A program made the translations under genes and the position numbers. From Actinomadura mexicana (lineage in GTDB: Bacteria > Actinomycetota > Actinomycetes > Streptosporangiales > Streptosporangiaceae), in contig NZ_FZNP01000007.1 in the NCBI RefSeq assembly GCF_900188105.1, positions 372,001-436,000 of the forward strand: a DNA stretch of 64,000 nucleotides, read 5' to 3'. The notes below the pieces were generated by a model that did no database searches, was not told the DNA's origin, and saw nothing but the letters and a program-made list of their open reading frames with translations. Of this stretch, positions 15,718-24,207 are shown one piece after another (position 1 is the stretch's first letter; every line of letters starts with the position of its first letter).

Positions 15718-16905
15718 ATGACCGACGCCCTGTCCGGAGTCCGGGTCCTCGACACGGCCACGCTGTTCGCCGGCCCGCTCGCCGCGACGCTGCTGGGCGA
15801 CTTCGGGGCCGAGGTCATCAAGATCGAGCATCCGGCGGGCGACCCGGTGCGCAGCCACGGCGCGCAGCGCGACGGCGTCGGCCTGTGGTGGAAGATGCTC
15901 GGCCGCAACAAGAAGGCGATGACGCTCTACCTCGGCTCGCCCGAGGGCCAGGAGCTGTTCCGGCGGCTGGCCGCCGACGCCGACGTGGTGATCGAGAACT
16001 TCCGTCCCGGGACGCTGGAGCGCTGGGGCCTCGGCCCGGACGAGCTGCACAGGATCAACCCGCGGCTCGTACTGGCCCGGGTCACCGGGTTCGGGCAGAC
16101 CGGCCCCTACGCCCGGCGGCCCGGGTTCGGCACGCTCGCCGAGGCGATGAGCGGATTCGCCGCGATCACCGGCGAGCCGGACGGCCCGCCGACCCTGCCG
16201 CCCTTCGGCCTCGCCGACGGGATCGCCGCGCTGACCACCGCGTTCGCGGTGATGACGGCGCTGCGGGCACGGGAGGCGACCGGTGAGGGCCAGGTGGTCG
16301 ACCTGGCCATCGTCGAGCCGATCCTCACCCTGCTCGGCCCGCAGATCATCACCTACGACCAGCTGGGCGAGTTGCAGGCCCGCACCGGGAACCGCTCGCA
16401 CAACAACGCGCCGCGCAACACCTACCGGACCCGCGACGGCGGCTGGGTCGCGGTCTCCACCAGCGCCCAGTCGATCGCCGAGCGGGTGATGCGGCTGGTC
16501 GGCCGCCCCGAGCTGATCGAGGAGCCGTGGTTCGCGACGGGGGCGCAGCGCGCCCGGCACGCCGACGTGCTGGACGAGGCGGTCGGGTCGTGGATCGCCC
16601 GGCGCGACCGCGACGAGGTCGTCAAGGCGTTCGAGGAGGCGCAGGCCGCCGTCGCCCCCGTGTACACCGCCGCCGACGTGATGACCGACCCGCAGTTCGA
16701 GGCGCTCGGCACCATCGCCTCCGTCCCCGACGACGAGCTCGGCCCGGTGCGGATGCAGAACGTGCTCTTCCGCCTGTCGGGGACGCCGGGCCGGATCACC
16801 TCGGCCGGGCCGCCGCTCGGCGCGCACACCGCCGAGATCCTCGCCCGCTACGGCGTGGACGGGGCCGGGCTGGAGGACCTGCGGGCCAAGGGCGTGATCA
16901 GGTGA
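15718..16905 (+). CDS. Class III CoA-transferase (CaiB/BaiF family)
   Basis: This 395-residue family III CoA-transferase would move CoA from a donor such as succinyl-CoA to a carboxylic acid. Visible signatures are the N-terminal LSGVRVLDTATLFAGPLAATLLGDFGAEVIKIEHP and the catalytic-Asp region VDLAIVEPILTLLG, followed by NNAPRNTYRTRDGGWVAVS. Length is normal. The ATG at 15718 follows a GAAGG site at 11 bases; a GTG nine bases upstream is possible. It is the first gene of the rightward operon and overlaps the next gene by a GTGA. With the downstream CoA-ester lyase it fits activation of a malate- or citramalate-like acid before cleavage, as in citramalyl-CoA pathways; the acid is not identifiable. 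Confidence 0.92.
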   Translation: MTDALSGVRVLDTATLFAGPLAATLLGDFGAEVIKIEHPAGDPVRSHGAQRDGVGLWWKMLGRNKKAMTLYLGSPEGQELFRRLAADADVVIENFRPGTLERWGLGPDELHRINPRLVLARVTGFGQTGPYARRPGFGTLAEAMSGFAAITGEPDGPPTLPPFGLADGIAALTTAFAVMTALRAREATGEGQVVDLAIVEPILTLLGPQIITYDQLGELQARTGNRSHNNAPRNTYRTRDGGWVAVSTSAQSIAERVMRLVGRPELIEEPWFATGAQRARHADVLDEAVGSWIARRDRDEVVKAFEEAQAAVAPVYTAADVMTDPQFEALGTIASVPDDELGPVRMQNVLFRLSGTPGRITSAGPPLGAHTAEILARYGVDGAGLEDLRAKGVIR

Positions 16906-17765
16906 CGCCGCGGACCTGGCTCTACGTCCCGGGCGACCGCCCGGACCGGATGGCCAAGGCGCTGGCCTCGGCGGCCGACGCGGTGATCCTCGACCTGGAG
17001 GACGCGGTCGCGCCGCCGGCCAAGCAGGCCGCCCGGCGCGCCGTCCTGGACGCCCTGGGCGCCCTGGACGCCGGGCGCACCGCCCACGTGCGGATCAACG
17101 CGCCCGGCACCCCGGACGGCGCCGACGACATCGCGCTCCTCGCGGCCGCTCCGGGCGGCCTCGCCGGGGTGCGCATCCCCAAGTGCGAGGACCCGGCCGA
17201 ACTGCGCCGCGCCGCCGACGCGCTCGGCGTCCCGGTGTTCCCCGTCCTCGAGTCGGCGCTCGGCGTGGAGAACGCCTTCGCGCTCGCCACCGCGCACCCG
17301 CTCGTCGCCGGGATATCGCTGGGCGAAACCGACCTGTCCGCCGACCTTCGGGTGGCGGGCGGCGACGCGCTGGCGTGGCCGCGCTCCCGCGTCGTCGTGG
17401 CCGCCCGCGCAGCCGGGCTCCCGTCCCCGCCGCAGAGCGTCTGGACGGCCGTCCGCGACCTGGACGGCCTGCGCGCCGACACGCTCGCGGGGCGGCGGGC
17501 CGGGTTCTTCGGACGCTCGGTCATCCATCCCGCGCAGATCCCCGTCGTGCACGAGGCGTCCGCGCCCGACCCGGACGAGGTCGCCTGGGCGCGGGACCTG
17601 ATGAGCCGGCTCGCCGAACACGGCGACCCGGCTCGCCGGGGCGCCTGGCTCGACTCCGCCGGCCGGTTCGTGGACAAGGCGGTCGTCGAGCGCGCCGCCT
17701 GGCTGCTCGACGCCGCCGCGTCCGCCGGCTCCGCCGCCCCGCCCGTCAAGGAAGGCCACCGATGA
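16902..17765 (+). CDS. CitE-like CoA-ester lyase (HpcH/HpaI aldolase superfamily)
   Basis: This 287-residue protein has the hallmarks of the citrate lyase beta/malyl-CoA/citramalyl-CoA lyase family: the start TWLYVPGDRPDRMAKAL, the metal-binding DAVILDLEDAV, HVRINAP, an Arg-containing VRIPKCED strand, PVLESALGVENAF and SLGETDLSADL. These catalyse Mg-dependent cleavage of a beta-hydroxyacyl-CoA to acetyl-CoA (or propionyl-CoA) and an oxoacid. The GTG start overlaps the CoA-transferase stop. The pair CoA-transferase plus lyase in one coupled transcript is the strongest clue that the pathway ends in central metabolites. Confidence 0.92.
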   Translation: MTPRTWLYVPGDRPDRMAKALASAADAVILDLEDAVAPPAKQAARRAVLDALGALDAGRTAHVRINAPGTPDGADDIALLAAAPGGLAGVRIPKCEDPAELRRAADALGVPVFPVLESALGVENAFALATAHPLVAGISLGETDLSADLRVAGGDALAWPRSRVVVAARAAGLPSPPQSVWTAVRDLDGLRADTLAGRRAGFFGRSVIHPAQIPVVHEASAPDPDEVAWARDLMSRLAEHGDPARRGAWLDSAGRFVDKAVVERAAWLLDAAASAGSAAPPVKEGHR

Positions 17766-18580
17766 ACTCGCAGGACCCGCTGCTCGCGGCCGTCGCCGGA
17801 GGGGTCCGGCTGATCGAGCTGGGCCAGCCGTTCTTCACCGGAATGCCCTGCTCGCCCAACCATCCCGGGTTCCGCATGACGCTGATCCGCCGGCACGGCG
17901 ACATGGAGCGCCCCGACGGCGGCTCGGCGGCCAACGAGATCATCGTGACCGGCGGGCACGTCGGCACCCACATCGACGCGCTCTCCCACGTCAGCCACGA
18001 CGGAGAGCTGCACGGCGGTATCCGCGCCGCCGACGCCCAGCGCGGCGGCGCCTTCACCAGCCACGGCGCCGAGAACCTGCCGGGCCTGCTGCGCCGGGGC
18101 GTGCTGCTGGACGTGGCGGCGGTCCACGGCGTGGCGACGCTGCCGCCCGGCTACGGCGTGACCGCCGAGGACCTGGACCTGGCCGCCGCGCGCGCCGGGA
18201 CCGAGCCGGGCGCGGGCGACGTGGCGCTGATCCGCACCGGGTGGTCGCGCAACTTCGCGGACGCGACCTGCTACCTGGGCCGGGAGACCGGCGTCCCGGG
18301 CGCGACACCGTCCGCCGCCCGCTGGCTGGCCGGCCGCGGCGTGGCCGCGACGGGCGCCGACACGACCGCCTACGAGCAGATCCCGGCGGGCGCGGGGCAC
18401 GCCGTCCTGCCCGTGCACCGCATCCTGCTGGTCGAGTCGGGGATCTTCATCCTGGAGCACCTCGCCCTGGAGGCGCTCGCCGAGGCCGGGCTGCACGAGT
18501 TCGTGTTCGTGCTGGCACCGCTGCGGATCACCGGCGGCACCGGCTCCCCCGTCCGCCCCCTCGCGGCGGTGGCGGCGTGA
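17762..18580 (+). CDS. Cyclase-family metal-dependent hydrolase (kynurenine formamidase/isatin hydrolase-like)
   Basis: This 272-residue protein carries the cyclase-family metal motif GGHVGTHIDALSHV (HxGTHxDxxxH), the same element that binds Mn or Zn in kynurenine formamidase and isatin hydrolase. A later conserved TGADTTAYEQIP and LPVHRILLVESGIFILEHL complete the fold. Known members hydrolyse amide or lactam bonds, sometimes opening a ring. The ATG overlaps the lyase stop (ATGA). Together with the hydantoinase-like protein of the opposite operon, the region has two candidate cyclic-amide-opening enzymes. Confidence 0.88.
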   Translation: MNSQDPLLAAVAGGVRLIELGQPFFTGMPCSPNHPGFRMTLIRRHGDMERPDGGSAANEIIVTGGHVGTHIDALSHVSHDGELHGGIRAADAQRGGAFTSHGAENLPGLLRRGVLLDVAAVHGVATLPPGYGVTAEDLDLAAARAGTEPGAGDVALIRTGWSRNFADATCYLGRETGVPGATPSAARWLAGRGVAATGADTTAYEQIPAGAGHAVLPVHRILLVESGIFILEHLALEALAEAGLHEFVFVLAPLRITGGTGSPVRPLAAVAA

Positions 18581-19971
18581 CCCCCGTCCAGCGGCTCGCC
18601 GGACTGGCGGCCACCGTCGCCTCCCGCGGGCTGCCCCCGGAACTGCGCGCCGACGCGGCGCGCCGCGTCCTGGACGCCCTGGGCAACAGCCTGGCCGCGA
18701 CCGGGGAGCGCCCGGCGCGGGCCGTCGGAGACCTCGTCGCCGAATGGGGCGGGCAGGGCCGGGCCACCGCGATCGGCACCGGCACGCGCCTGCCCGAGCC
18801 GAGCGCCGCCCTGCTCAACGGGACGCTCGCCCACTCCCTGGACTTCGACGACACGCACCTGCCGTCCGTCCTGCACCCGTCGGCGTCGGTCGTGCCCGCC
18901 GCGCTCGCCGTGGCCGAGGCGCACGGCGCGGGCGGCGGCCGGCTGCTGGACGCGGTGGGCGTCGGCGTCGAGATCACCGTCCGGCTCGGCATGGCCGGGT
19001 ACGACCGCGAGCTCGGCAACTCGGTGTTCTTCGAGCGCGGCCAGCACGCCACCGCCATCTGCGGCGCCGTCGGCGCCGCCGCGTCCGCCGCGATGCTGTC
19101 CGGGCTGGACGCCGCCGGGATCGCCGACGCCATGGGCATCGCCGCGAGCATGGGCTCGGGCATCCTGGAGGCCAACCGCACCGGCGGCACCGTCAAGCGG
19201 ATCCACTGCGGCTGGGCCGCGCACGCCGCCGTCACCGCCGCCGGGCTCGCCCGCACCGGCATCACCGGCCCGCCGACCGTCCTCGAAGGCCGCTTCGGGA
19301 TGCTCCAGGCGTTCTGCGGCGACCAGGTCGACCTCGACGCCCTCACCTCGGAGCTCGGCGAGCACTGGGAGCTGCCCGGCATCTTCTTCAAGCCGTACCC
19401 GTGCAACCACTTCACGCATGCCGGCATCGACGGCGCCCTCCGGCTGCGCTCGCGCGGGCTGGACCCGGCCGGCATCGACTCGATCGAGCTGGGCGCGCCG
19501 GCCCCCGTGCTGCGGACGATCGGCGAGCCGCACGAGGACAAGATCCGTCCCCGGTCGGGGTACCACGCCGCGTTCTCCGGGCCCTACACCGTCGCGGCGG
19601 CCCTGCTCGGCGGCGGCGGCCTCGGCGTCTTCCATGAGGACTTCACCGACGAGGCCGCCGCCGACCCCGCCCGGCTGGCACTGGCCGCCCGGGTCCGCTG
19701 CGTCCCGGACGCCCGCTGCGACGAGATCTTCCCGCACCAGTTCCCGGCCGTCCTGCGCGTCCGCACCCGCGACGGCGCGCTTCTGGAGGAGCGCGTGGAC
19801 GTCAACCGGGGCGGCCCGGGCAACCCCCTCTCGGCCGAGGAGCTGGCGACGAAGTTCCGCCTCAACGCCGCCCGCCGCGTCCCGGAGGCCCGGGCCGACG
19901 AGATCACCGAACTCGTCTACGGCCTCGCCGGGCTGGCGGACCTCGGCCGGCTCACGTCCCTGCTGGCCTGA
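18577..19971 (+). CDS. MmgE/PrpD-family protein, full length
   Basis: This 464-residue protein has the full two-domain layout: a helical catalytic domain with NGTLAHSLDFDDTHLPSVLHPSASVVPAALAVAE and the DAMGIAASMGSGILEANRTGG and KRIHCGWAAHA segments, then the smaller C-terminal domain from about residue 275. The family includes 2-methylcitrate dehydratase, cis-aconitate decarboxylase and iminodisuccinate epimerase, all acting on di- or tricarboxylic acids without a metal. The GTG overlaps the cyclase stop. A shortened paralogue lies in the divergent operon. It likely hydrates, dehydrates, epimerises or decarboxylates an intermediate before or after CoA chemistry. Confidence 0.9.
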   Translation: MTPVQRLAGLAATVASRGLPPELRADAARRVLDALGNSLAATGERPARAVGDLVAEWGGQGRATAIGTGTRLPEPSAALLNGTLAHSLDFDDTHLPSVLHPSASVVPAALAVAEAHGAGGGRLLDAVGVGVEITVRLGMAGYDRELGNSVFFERGQHATAICGAVGAAASAAMLSGLDAAGIADAMGIAASMGSGILEANRTGGTVKRIHCGWAAHAAVTAAGLARTGITGPPTVLEGRFGMLQAFCGDQVDLDALTSELGEHWELPGIFFKPYPCNHFTHAGIDGALRLRSRGLDPAGIDSIELGAPAPVLRTIGEPHEDKIRPRSGYHAAFSGPYTVAAALLGGGGLGVFHEDFTDEAAADPARLALAARVRCVPDARCDEIFPHQFPAVLRVRTRDGALLEERVDVNRGGPGNPLSAEELATKFRLNAARRVPEARADEITELVYGLAGLADLGRLTSLLA

Positions 19972-19973
19972 CG

Positions 19974-20519
19974 CTAGAGGTGCTCCATCAGGAAGACCGC
20001 GGCCGTGCCGGGCTCCAGGGCCTCGAAGACGTGCGGGACGTCGCCGGGGTAGGTGAGGTAGTCGCCGGGGGCCAGCTCCACCGGCTCGGACGCGGGCCCG
20101 GCCACGGCGCGGCCGGCGCTGAGGACGACGTGCTCGGTGGTGCCCGGCGGGTGGGGGTCGGAGACCCTCGGCTCGCCCGGCTCCGCCGTGACGCGGTAGA
20201 GGTCGCGGCGCGCGTGCGGCGGGGACGACGCCAGCAGGGTCGCCGTGTAGTCGGCCCGGTCGGAGTGCGCGGCCGGCCCCTCCCCCGCCCGGACCACCCG
20301 GACGGCCGGGCGCGGCGGGTCCACCAGGCGGCTGAAGGGGACGCCCAGCGCAGTCCCGAGGGCCCACAGCGTCTCCACGCTCGGGTTCCCGGTGCCCGAC
20401 TCCAGCTGGGAGAGCGTCGACTTGGCCAGGCCCGCCCGCCCGGCGAGCTCCGTCTGGGACATCCCGGCGCGCTCGCGCTCCCGCCGGATCGACGCCGCGA
20501 TCACCGCGATCACATCCAC
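19974..20519 (-). CDS. XRE-family regulator with C-terminal cupin domain
   Basis: This 181-residue protein has an XRE helix-turn-helix (about 8-62; GMSQTELAGRAGLAKSTLSQLESGTGNPSVETLWAL) followed by a cupin_2 sensor domain (about 105-178; HPPGTTEHVVLSAGRA, LAPGDYLTYPGDVPHVFEAL). This is the architecture of PuuR- and SutR-like regulators that sense a small metabolite. It is convergent with the MmgE/PrpD gene (2-base gap) and divergent from the second racemase-like gene; inverted repeats in the 74-base gap are likely its operator. The GTG at 20519 follows a GGGAGCGG site. Confidence 0.92.
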   Translation of the reverse strand: MDVIAVIAASIRRERERAGMSQTELAGRAGLAKSTLSQLESGTGNPSVETLWALGTALGVPFSRLVDPPRPAVRVVRAGEGPAAHSDRADYTATLLASSPPHARRDLYRVTAEPGEPRVSDPHPPGTTEHVVLSAGRAVAGPASEPVELAPGDYLTYPGDVPHVFEALEPGTAAVFLMEHL

Positions 20520-20546
20520 TCGCCCGCTCCCGCCCTCCGAGGGTAG

Positions 20547-20594
20547 TGTTCACTGTATCGGACGATTGTTCGCCAGACCGAACAGGACTGAACA
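20547..20594. promoter_or_regulatory. Nested inverted repeats, probable XRE-cupin operator
   Basis: TGTTCA (20547-20552) pairs with TGAACA (20589-20594), and inside it TGTTCG (20567-20572) pairs perfectly with CGAACA (20579-20584) around a 6-base spacer. The four half-sites share the TGTTC core. The outermost half-site touches the ATG of the racemase-like gene, and a TAGTGT -10 candidate (20544-20549) overlaps the first half-site, suggesting repression. Confidence 0.6.
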
Positions 20595-21325
20595 TGAGGC
20601 ACCTCGGCATCCTCGCCCACAGCGCGGAAGGCGCCGCGCTGTGCTTCCGGACCTTCTGCCAGGAGGGCTTCCGCGAGCTGGGCCCCGACGACCACCCGGA
20701 CGTCACGCTCGACCTCATCGCGCTCGCGCGGAGCATGCCCGCCTGGGACGCCGGGGACCACGCCCCGATCAGGACGATCCTGGCCGAGAGCGCCCGGCGG
20801 CTCGCCGCGGCCGGCGCGGACTTCTTCGTCTGCCCCGACAACACCGCGCACCTGGCCCTCGAACACCCCGCCGACGAGCTGGCGCTGCCGGGCCTGCACA
20901 TCGTCCAGGTCGTCGCCGACCAGGCCGCCCGCGACGGCCGGACGCGCGTCGGCGTGCTCGGCACCCGCTACACGATGGACGGACCGCTGTACCCGCGCGA
21001 ACTGGCCGCGCGCGGCATCGCCGCCGAGGTCCCGGACCCCGCCGACCGGGAGACCGTCAACCGGATCATCTTCGACGAGCTGGTCAACGGGGTCTTCACC
21101 GAGGACTCGCGCCGCGAGTACGTCCGGATCATCGAGCGCCTCGCCGGGCGCGGGTGCGACGCCGTCGCCCTGGTGTGCACCGAGATCCCGCTCCTGGTCA
21201 CGCCCGAGGCCTCGCCGCTGCCCACGCTCGACTCCACCCGCCTGCTGGCCCGCGCCGCCTTCGACGTGGCCGCGGACCGCCGCCCCCTCCCCACCTGGCG
21301 CGGCGGACGCTTCGACGGGCGGTGA
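20594..21325 (+). CDS. Aspartate/glutamate racemase-family protein
   Basis: This 243-residue protein has the two pseudo-symmetric halves of the superfamily. The first cysteine lies in ADFFVCPDNTAHLAL and the second in CDAVALVCTEIPLLV, both in the expected C-x-N/T context, so it appears a catalytically complete racemase/isomerase unlike the repeat-bearing relative at 9488. The glycine-rich RTRVGVLGTRYTM segment begins the second half. The ATG at 20594 was chosen since MRHLGILAHS is the typical start; an in-frame start 48 bases upstream would include operator DNA. The XRE-cupin gene diverges from it, so its expression is likely controlled by that protein. Confidence 0.85.
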   Translation: MRHLGILAHSAEGAALCFRTFCQEGFRELGPDDHPDVTLDLIALARSMPAWDAGDHAPIRTILAESARRLAAAGADFFVCPDNTAHLALEHPADELALPGLHIVQVVADQAARDGRTRVGVLGTRYTMDGPLYPRELAARGIAAEVPDPADRETVNRIIFDELVNGVFTEDSRREYVRIIERLAGRGCDAVALVCTEIPLLVTPEASPLPTLDSTRLLARAAFDVAADRRPLPTWRGGRFDGR

Positions 21326-21338
21326 AACGACCCGCCCC

Positions 21339-21344
21339 TAGATT
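21339..21344 (+). promoter_or_regulatory. -10 box TAGATT of a leaderless promoter
   Basis: TAGATT is followed by seven bases and the ATG at 21352. The short gap after the racemase-like gene therefore carries its own promoter, and this gene need not depend on the XRE-controlled promoter. Confidence 0.5.
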
Positions 21345-21351
21345 GGCGGGC

Positions 21352-22146
21352 ATGGACTTCGGAAGCGCGGAGAAGGCGAGCCGGTTCAGGCGGCTCCACC
21401 ACGGCGACCGTCCGCTGGTGCTGCCGAACGCGTGGGACTTCGCGAGCGGCGCGGCGCTGGCCGAGGCGGGGTTCCCGGCGATCGGCACGACGAGCCTCGG
21501 CGTCGCCGCGGCGGCCGGGAAGGCCGACGCGACCGGCGGCACGCGCACCGAGACGGCGGCGCTCGCCCGGACGCTGGCGCGGCTGCCCGTCCCGGTGACC
21601 GTCGACATCGAGGGCGGTTTCTCCGACCGGCCCGGCGACGTGGCCGCGCTGGCCGCCGAACTCGCCTCGTTCGGGATCGCCGGGCTCAATCTGGAGGACG
21701 GGCGCGCCGACGGGACCCTCGCGCCCGCCGGCGACCGGGCGGAGGTCATCGCCGCCGTCAAGGAGGCGGCGCCCCAGGTGTTCCTCAACGCCCGCACCGA
21801 CACGTTCTGGCTCGGCACGCCGGAGCTGGAGGAGACGCTGCGCCGGGCACGGGCGTACGCGGAGGCGGGAGCCGACGGGATCTTCGTCCCCGGGATCGCC
21901 GGCGACGCCGACATCCGGGCGGTCCTGGACGCCACCGGCCTGCCGCTGAACGTGCTGTACCTGCCGGGCAGGACCGGGTACCCGCGGCTCGCCCGGCTCG
22001 GCGTGCACCGGGTGAGCACCGGGTCGCTGCCGTTCCGCGAGGCGCTGCGCGCGACGGTCGCCGCGGCCCTCGAAGTCACCGGAGCGGGCGACGCCCCTCC
22101 CGTGCCGTCGTACGGGGACGTCCAGCGGCTCGTCAGTGGCCGGTGA
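21352..22146 (+). CDS. Isocitrate lyase/PEP mutase-family protein
   Basis: This 264-residue protein is of the short PEP-mutase/isocitrate-lyase type. Its motifs in order are LVLPNAWDFASGAALAEAG, VTVDIEGGF (metal-binding acids), GLNLEDG and FLNARTDTF, and GADGIFVPG. The canonical catalytic KKCGH loop of isocitrate lyase is absent, as in oxaloacetate hydrolase, 2,3-dimethylmalate lyase and many unassigned actinobacterial relatives. It would cleave or rearrange a 2-hydroxy- or 2-oxo-diacid. It follows the racemase-like gene by 26 bases and overlaps the convergent flavoprotein gene by 14. A role in the neighbouring acid-degradation region is inference. Confidence 0.88.
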   Translation: MDFGSAEKASRFRRLHHGDRPLVLPNAWDFASGAALAEAGFPAIGTTSLGVAAAAGKADATGGTRTETAALARTLARLPVPVTVDIEGGFSDRPGDVAALAAELASFGIAGLNLEDGRADGTLAPAGDRAEVIAAVKEAAPQVFLNARTDTFWLGTPELEETLRRARAYAEAGADGIFVPGIAGDADIRAVLDATGLPLNVLYLPGRTGYPRLARLGVHRVSTGSLPFREALRATVAAALEVTGAGDAPPVPSYGDVQRLVSGR

Positions 22147-23569
22147 TCCGGTCGGCGAGGAGGGCCAGGCCCGAGGTGCGCGCGGACGGCGCGGACGACT
22201 CGCGGGCGTCGGCCGCCCGGTAGAGGGCGTACATCGCGTGGACGCCGAGCCAGCGCAGGGGTTCGGGCTCCCAGCGGCGGACGCGGCGGTCCACCCACGG
22301 CAGCGCCGTCAGTTCGGTGGCGCGGCCCAGGACGAGGTCGCGGAGGGTACGGCCGGCCAGGTTGGCGGTGGCGACGCCGTGGCCGGTGTAGCCGCCGGCG
22401 TGGCCGAGCCCGGTCTCGCGGTCGAGGACGACCGTCGCGCACCAGTCGCGGGGGACGCCGAGGACCCCCGACCAGGCGTGCTCCACCGCCCCCTCGTCGG
22501 CGACGGCGGGAAGCATCCCGGTGAGCATCGTCCAGAGCGCGTCGACGGTGGCCGGCTCCGTCCGCCCGCCGTCGTCGACGCGCGACCCGTACCGGTAGGG
22601 GCGGCCCCGGCCGCCGAAGGCGATGCGGTCGTCGGCGGTGCGCTGCGCGTACATGTAGTAGTGCGCCATGTCCCCGAGCAGCTCGCGGCGCTCCCACCCG
22701 ATCGCCTTCCAGGTGCGGGCGGGCAGCGGCGTCGTGACGATCATCGAGCTGTTCATCGGGAGCCAGTCGCGGCGGTGGCCGGGCAGCGCGGCGGTGAAGC
22801 CCTCGGTGGCCCGCAGCACGTGCTCGGCGGTGACGGTCCCGAACGGGGTGACGGCGGCGGCCGGCCCGCCCGGCCGGCGCGGGTCGATCCGCACGACCGG
22901 CGTCCGCTCGTAGATCTGCACGCCGAGCCGCCGGACGGCCGCGGCGAGGCCCCGGACGAGTGCGGCGGGCTGCACGCGCGCGGCGTGCGGGCTCCAGGCG
23001 GCGCCGGTCGCGCCCTCGACGCGCAGCCGCTCGTCGCGTTCGACGGCGGGCAGCGGGACGAGGTCGTCGTCGCTCCAGCCCCACTCGCGGGCCTCGTCGA
23101 CCAGGGCGGCGAGACGGGCGCGCTGGGCGGCGTTCCTGGCCACGTGCAGGACGCCGCCCCTGACCAGGCCGGCGTCGATGTCCTCGGCGCCCGCGACGCG
23201 GACGACCTCGTCCACCGCCCGGAACATGGCGTGCTGCAGCGCGATCGCGGCGGGGCGGCCGTGCCGGGCGGCGTAGCGCTCCCGGGACCCCGCGATCTCC
23301 CCCAGCACCCAGCCGCCGTTGCGGCCGGACGCGCCGAACCCCGCGAACTCGCGCTCCAGCACGACGATCCGCAGGTCGGGCCGGTCGCGTTTGAGGTAGT
23401 AGGCGGTCCAGAGCCCGGTGTAGCCGGCGCCGACGACGCACACGTCGGCGGTGCGCGGGCCCGGCAGGCGGGGGCCGGGGGCGGGGCGCCCGGCCGCCCG
23501 GTACCAGTGGGAGACGCCGCCGTTGGCGAAGCCGGGAGCCAGGGGCGCCCGCCCCGGGGAGGAGCTCAT
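22133..23569 (-). CDS. FAD-dependent amine oxidoreductase of the DAO family (PuuB/OrdL-like)
   Basis: This protein of about 478 residues begins with the Rossmann motif ADVCVVGAGYTGLWTAYYLKRD and contains VLEREFAGFGASGRNGGWV, the typical flavin-proximal segment of gamma-glutamylputrescine oxidase and related DAO-family enzymes. The C-terminal part has GHAGGYTGHGVATANLAGRTL. The substrate would be a secondary or primary amine oxidised to imine with H2O2 release. The ATG at 23569 was chosen for its AGGATGAG site; an ATG 18 bases upstream lacks one. No glutamate-polyamine ligase is adjacent, so assignment to putrescine degradation is not supported. Confidence 0.87.
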   Translation of the reverse strand: MSSSPGRAPLAPGFANGGVSHWYRAAGRPAPGPRLPGPRTADVCVVGAGYTGLWTAYYLKRDRPDLRIVVLEREFAGFGASGRNGGWVLGEIAGSRERYAARHGRPAAIALQHAMFRAVDEVVRVAGAEDIDAGLVRGGVLHVARNAAQRARLAALVDEAREWGWSDDDLVPLPAVERDERLRVEGATGAAWSPHAARVQPAALVRGLAAAVRRLGVQIYERTPVVRIDPRRPGGPAAAVTPFGTVTAEHVLRATEGFTAALPGHRRDWLPMNSSMIVTTPLPARTWKAIGWERRELLGDMAHYYMYAQRTADDRIAFGGRGRPYRYGSRVDDGGRTEPATVDALWTMLTGMLPAVADEGAVEHAWSGVLGVPRDWCATVVLDRETGLGHAGGYTGHGVATANLAGRTLRDLVLGRATELTALPWVDRRVRRWEPEPLRWLGVHAMYALYRAADARESSAPSARTSGLALLADRITGH

Positions 23570-23619
23570 GCGCTCATCCTGCTGCATTCCGCAGCAAAAT
23601 CAACAGTCGGCAACGGATC

Positions 23620-24207
23620 CTAGGGTACGGTGTCGGCGATTCGACGGGATCCGATCCAGCGGGAGCGTTCGGCGGCGTAGTACGCGGCACCGTCGGGACC
23701 TGCGGGGCCCTCCCGCCACCGGCGCATCCCGAGCTGGAGCGCGATCTCCGACGAGGCGGGGTTGGCCGTGTCGATCTCGGCGGTGATCCGGTGCACGCCG
23801 ACCACCCCGAAGGCGTAGTCGAGGACGGCGCGGGACGCCTCGGCGGCCAGCCCCCGCCCCCAGTGGTCGGGTTCCAGGCTGTAGAGGATCTCGACGTCCA
23901 CGCCGTGGCCGAGCGGCCCCTCGTGGTGGCTGAGCCCGGCCACGCCCGCGAGCGGGCCGCCGGGCGCCGCCGCACCGCCGCCCGGGGACCCGGGGGCGGG
24001 GCGCAGCGCCCACAGCCCGTAGCCCTCGGTGGCGAAGTCCCGCTCGCTGGCCTCGATGATCTCGCTGACCTGCACCGGCGTGACCACCCGGTCGTCGAAC
24101 AGGTGGCGCCGCACGAGGGGACCCGTCCAGTGCGTCAGCAGGGCGCCGTGGTCGCGCATCGACACCGGGTGCAGGACGAGCCGCACCGTGCGCAGCACCT
24201 CACTCAT
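23620..24207 (-). CDS. GNAT-family N-acetyltransferase (RimJ/RimL-like)
   Basis: This 195-residue acetyltransferase has the order of the RimJ/RimL group: TVRLVLHPVSMRDHGALLTHW at the N terminus, then VDVEILYSLEPDHWGRGLAAEASRAVLDYAF, the acetyl-CoA pyrophosphate-binding Q/RGxGxA/G loop with its following helix, and ANPASSEIALQLGMR near the end. The acceptor is probably a protein N terminus or a small amine; not determinable. Its ATG overlaps the end of the upstream CMD-family gene by eight bases, so the two are likely cotranscribed. Confidence 0.87.
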   Translation of the reverse strand: MSEVLRTVRLVLHPVSMRDHGALLTHWTGPLVRRHLFDDRVVTPVQVSEIIEASERDFATEGYGLWALRPAPGSPGGGAAAPGGPLAGVAGLSHHEGPLGHGVDVEILYSLEPDHWGRGLAAEASRAVLDYAFGVVGVHRITAEIDTANPASSEIALQLGMRRWREGPAGPDGAAYYAAERSRWIGSRRIADTVP

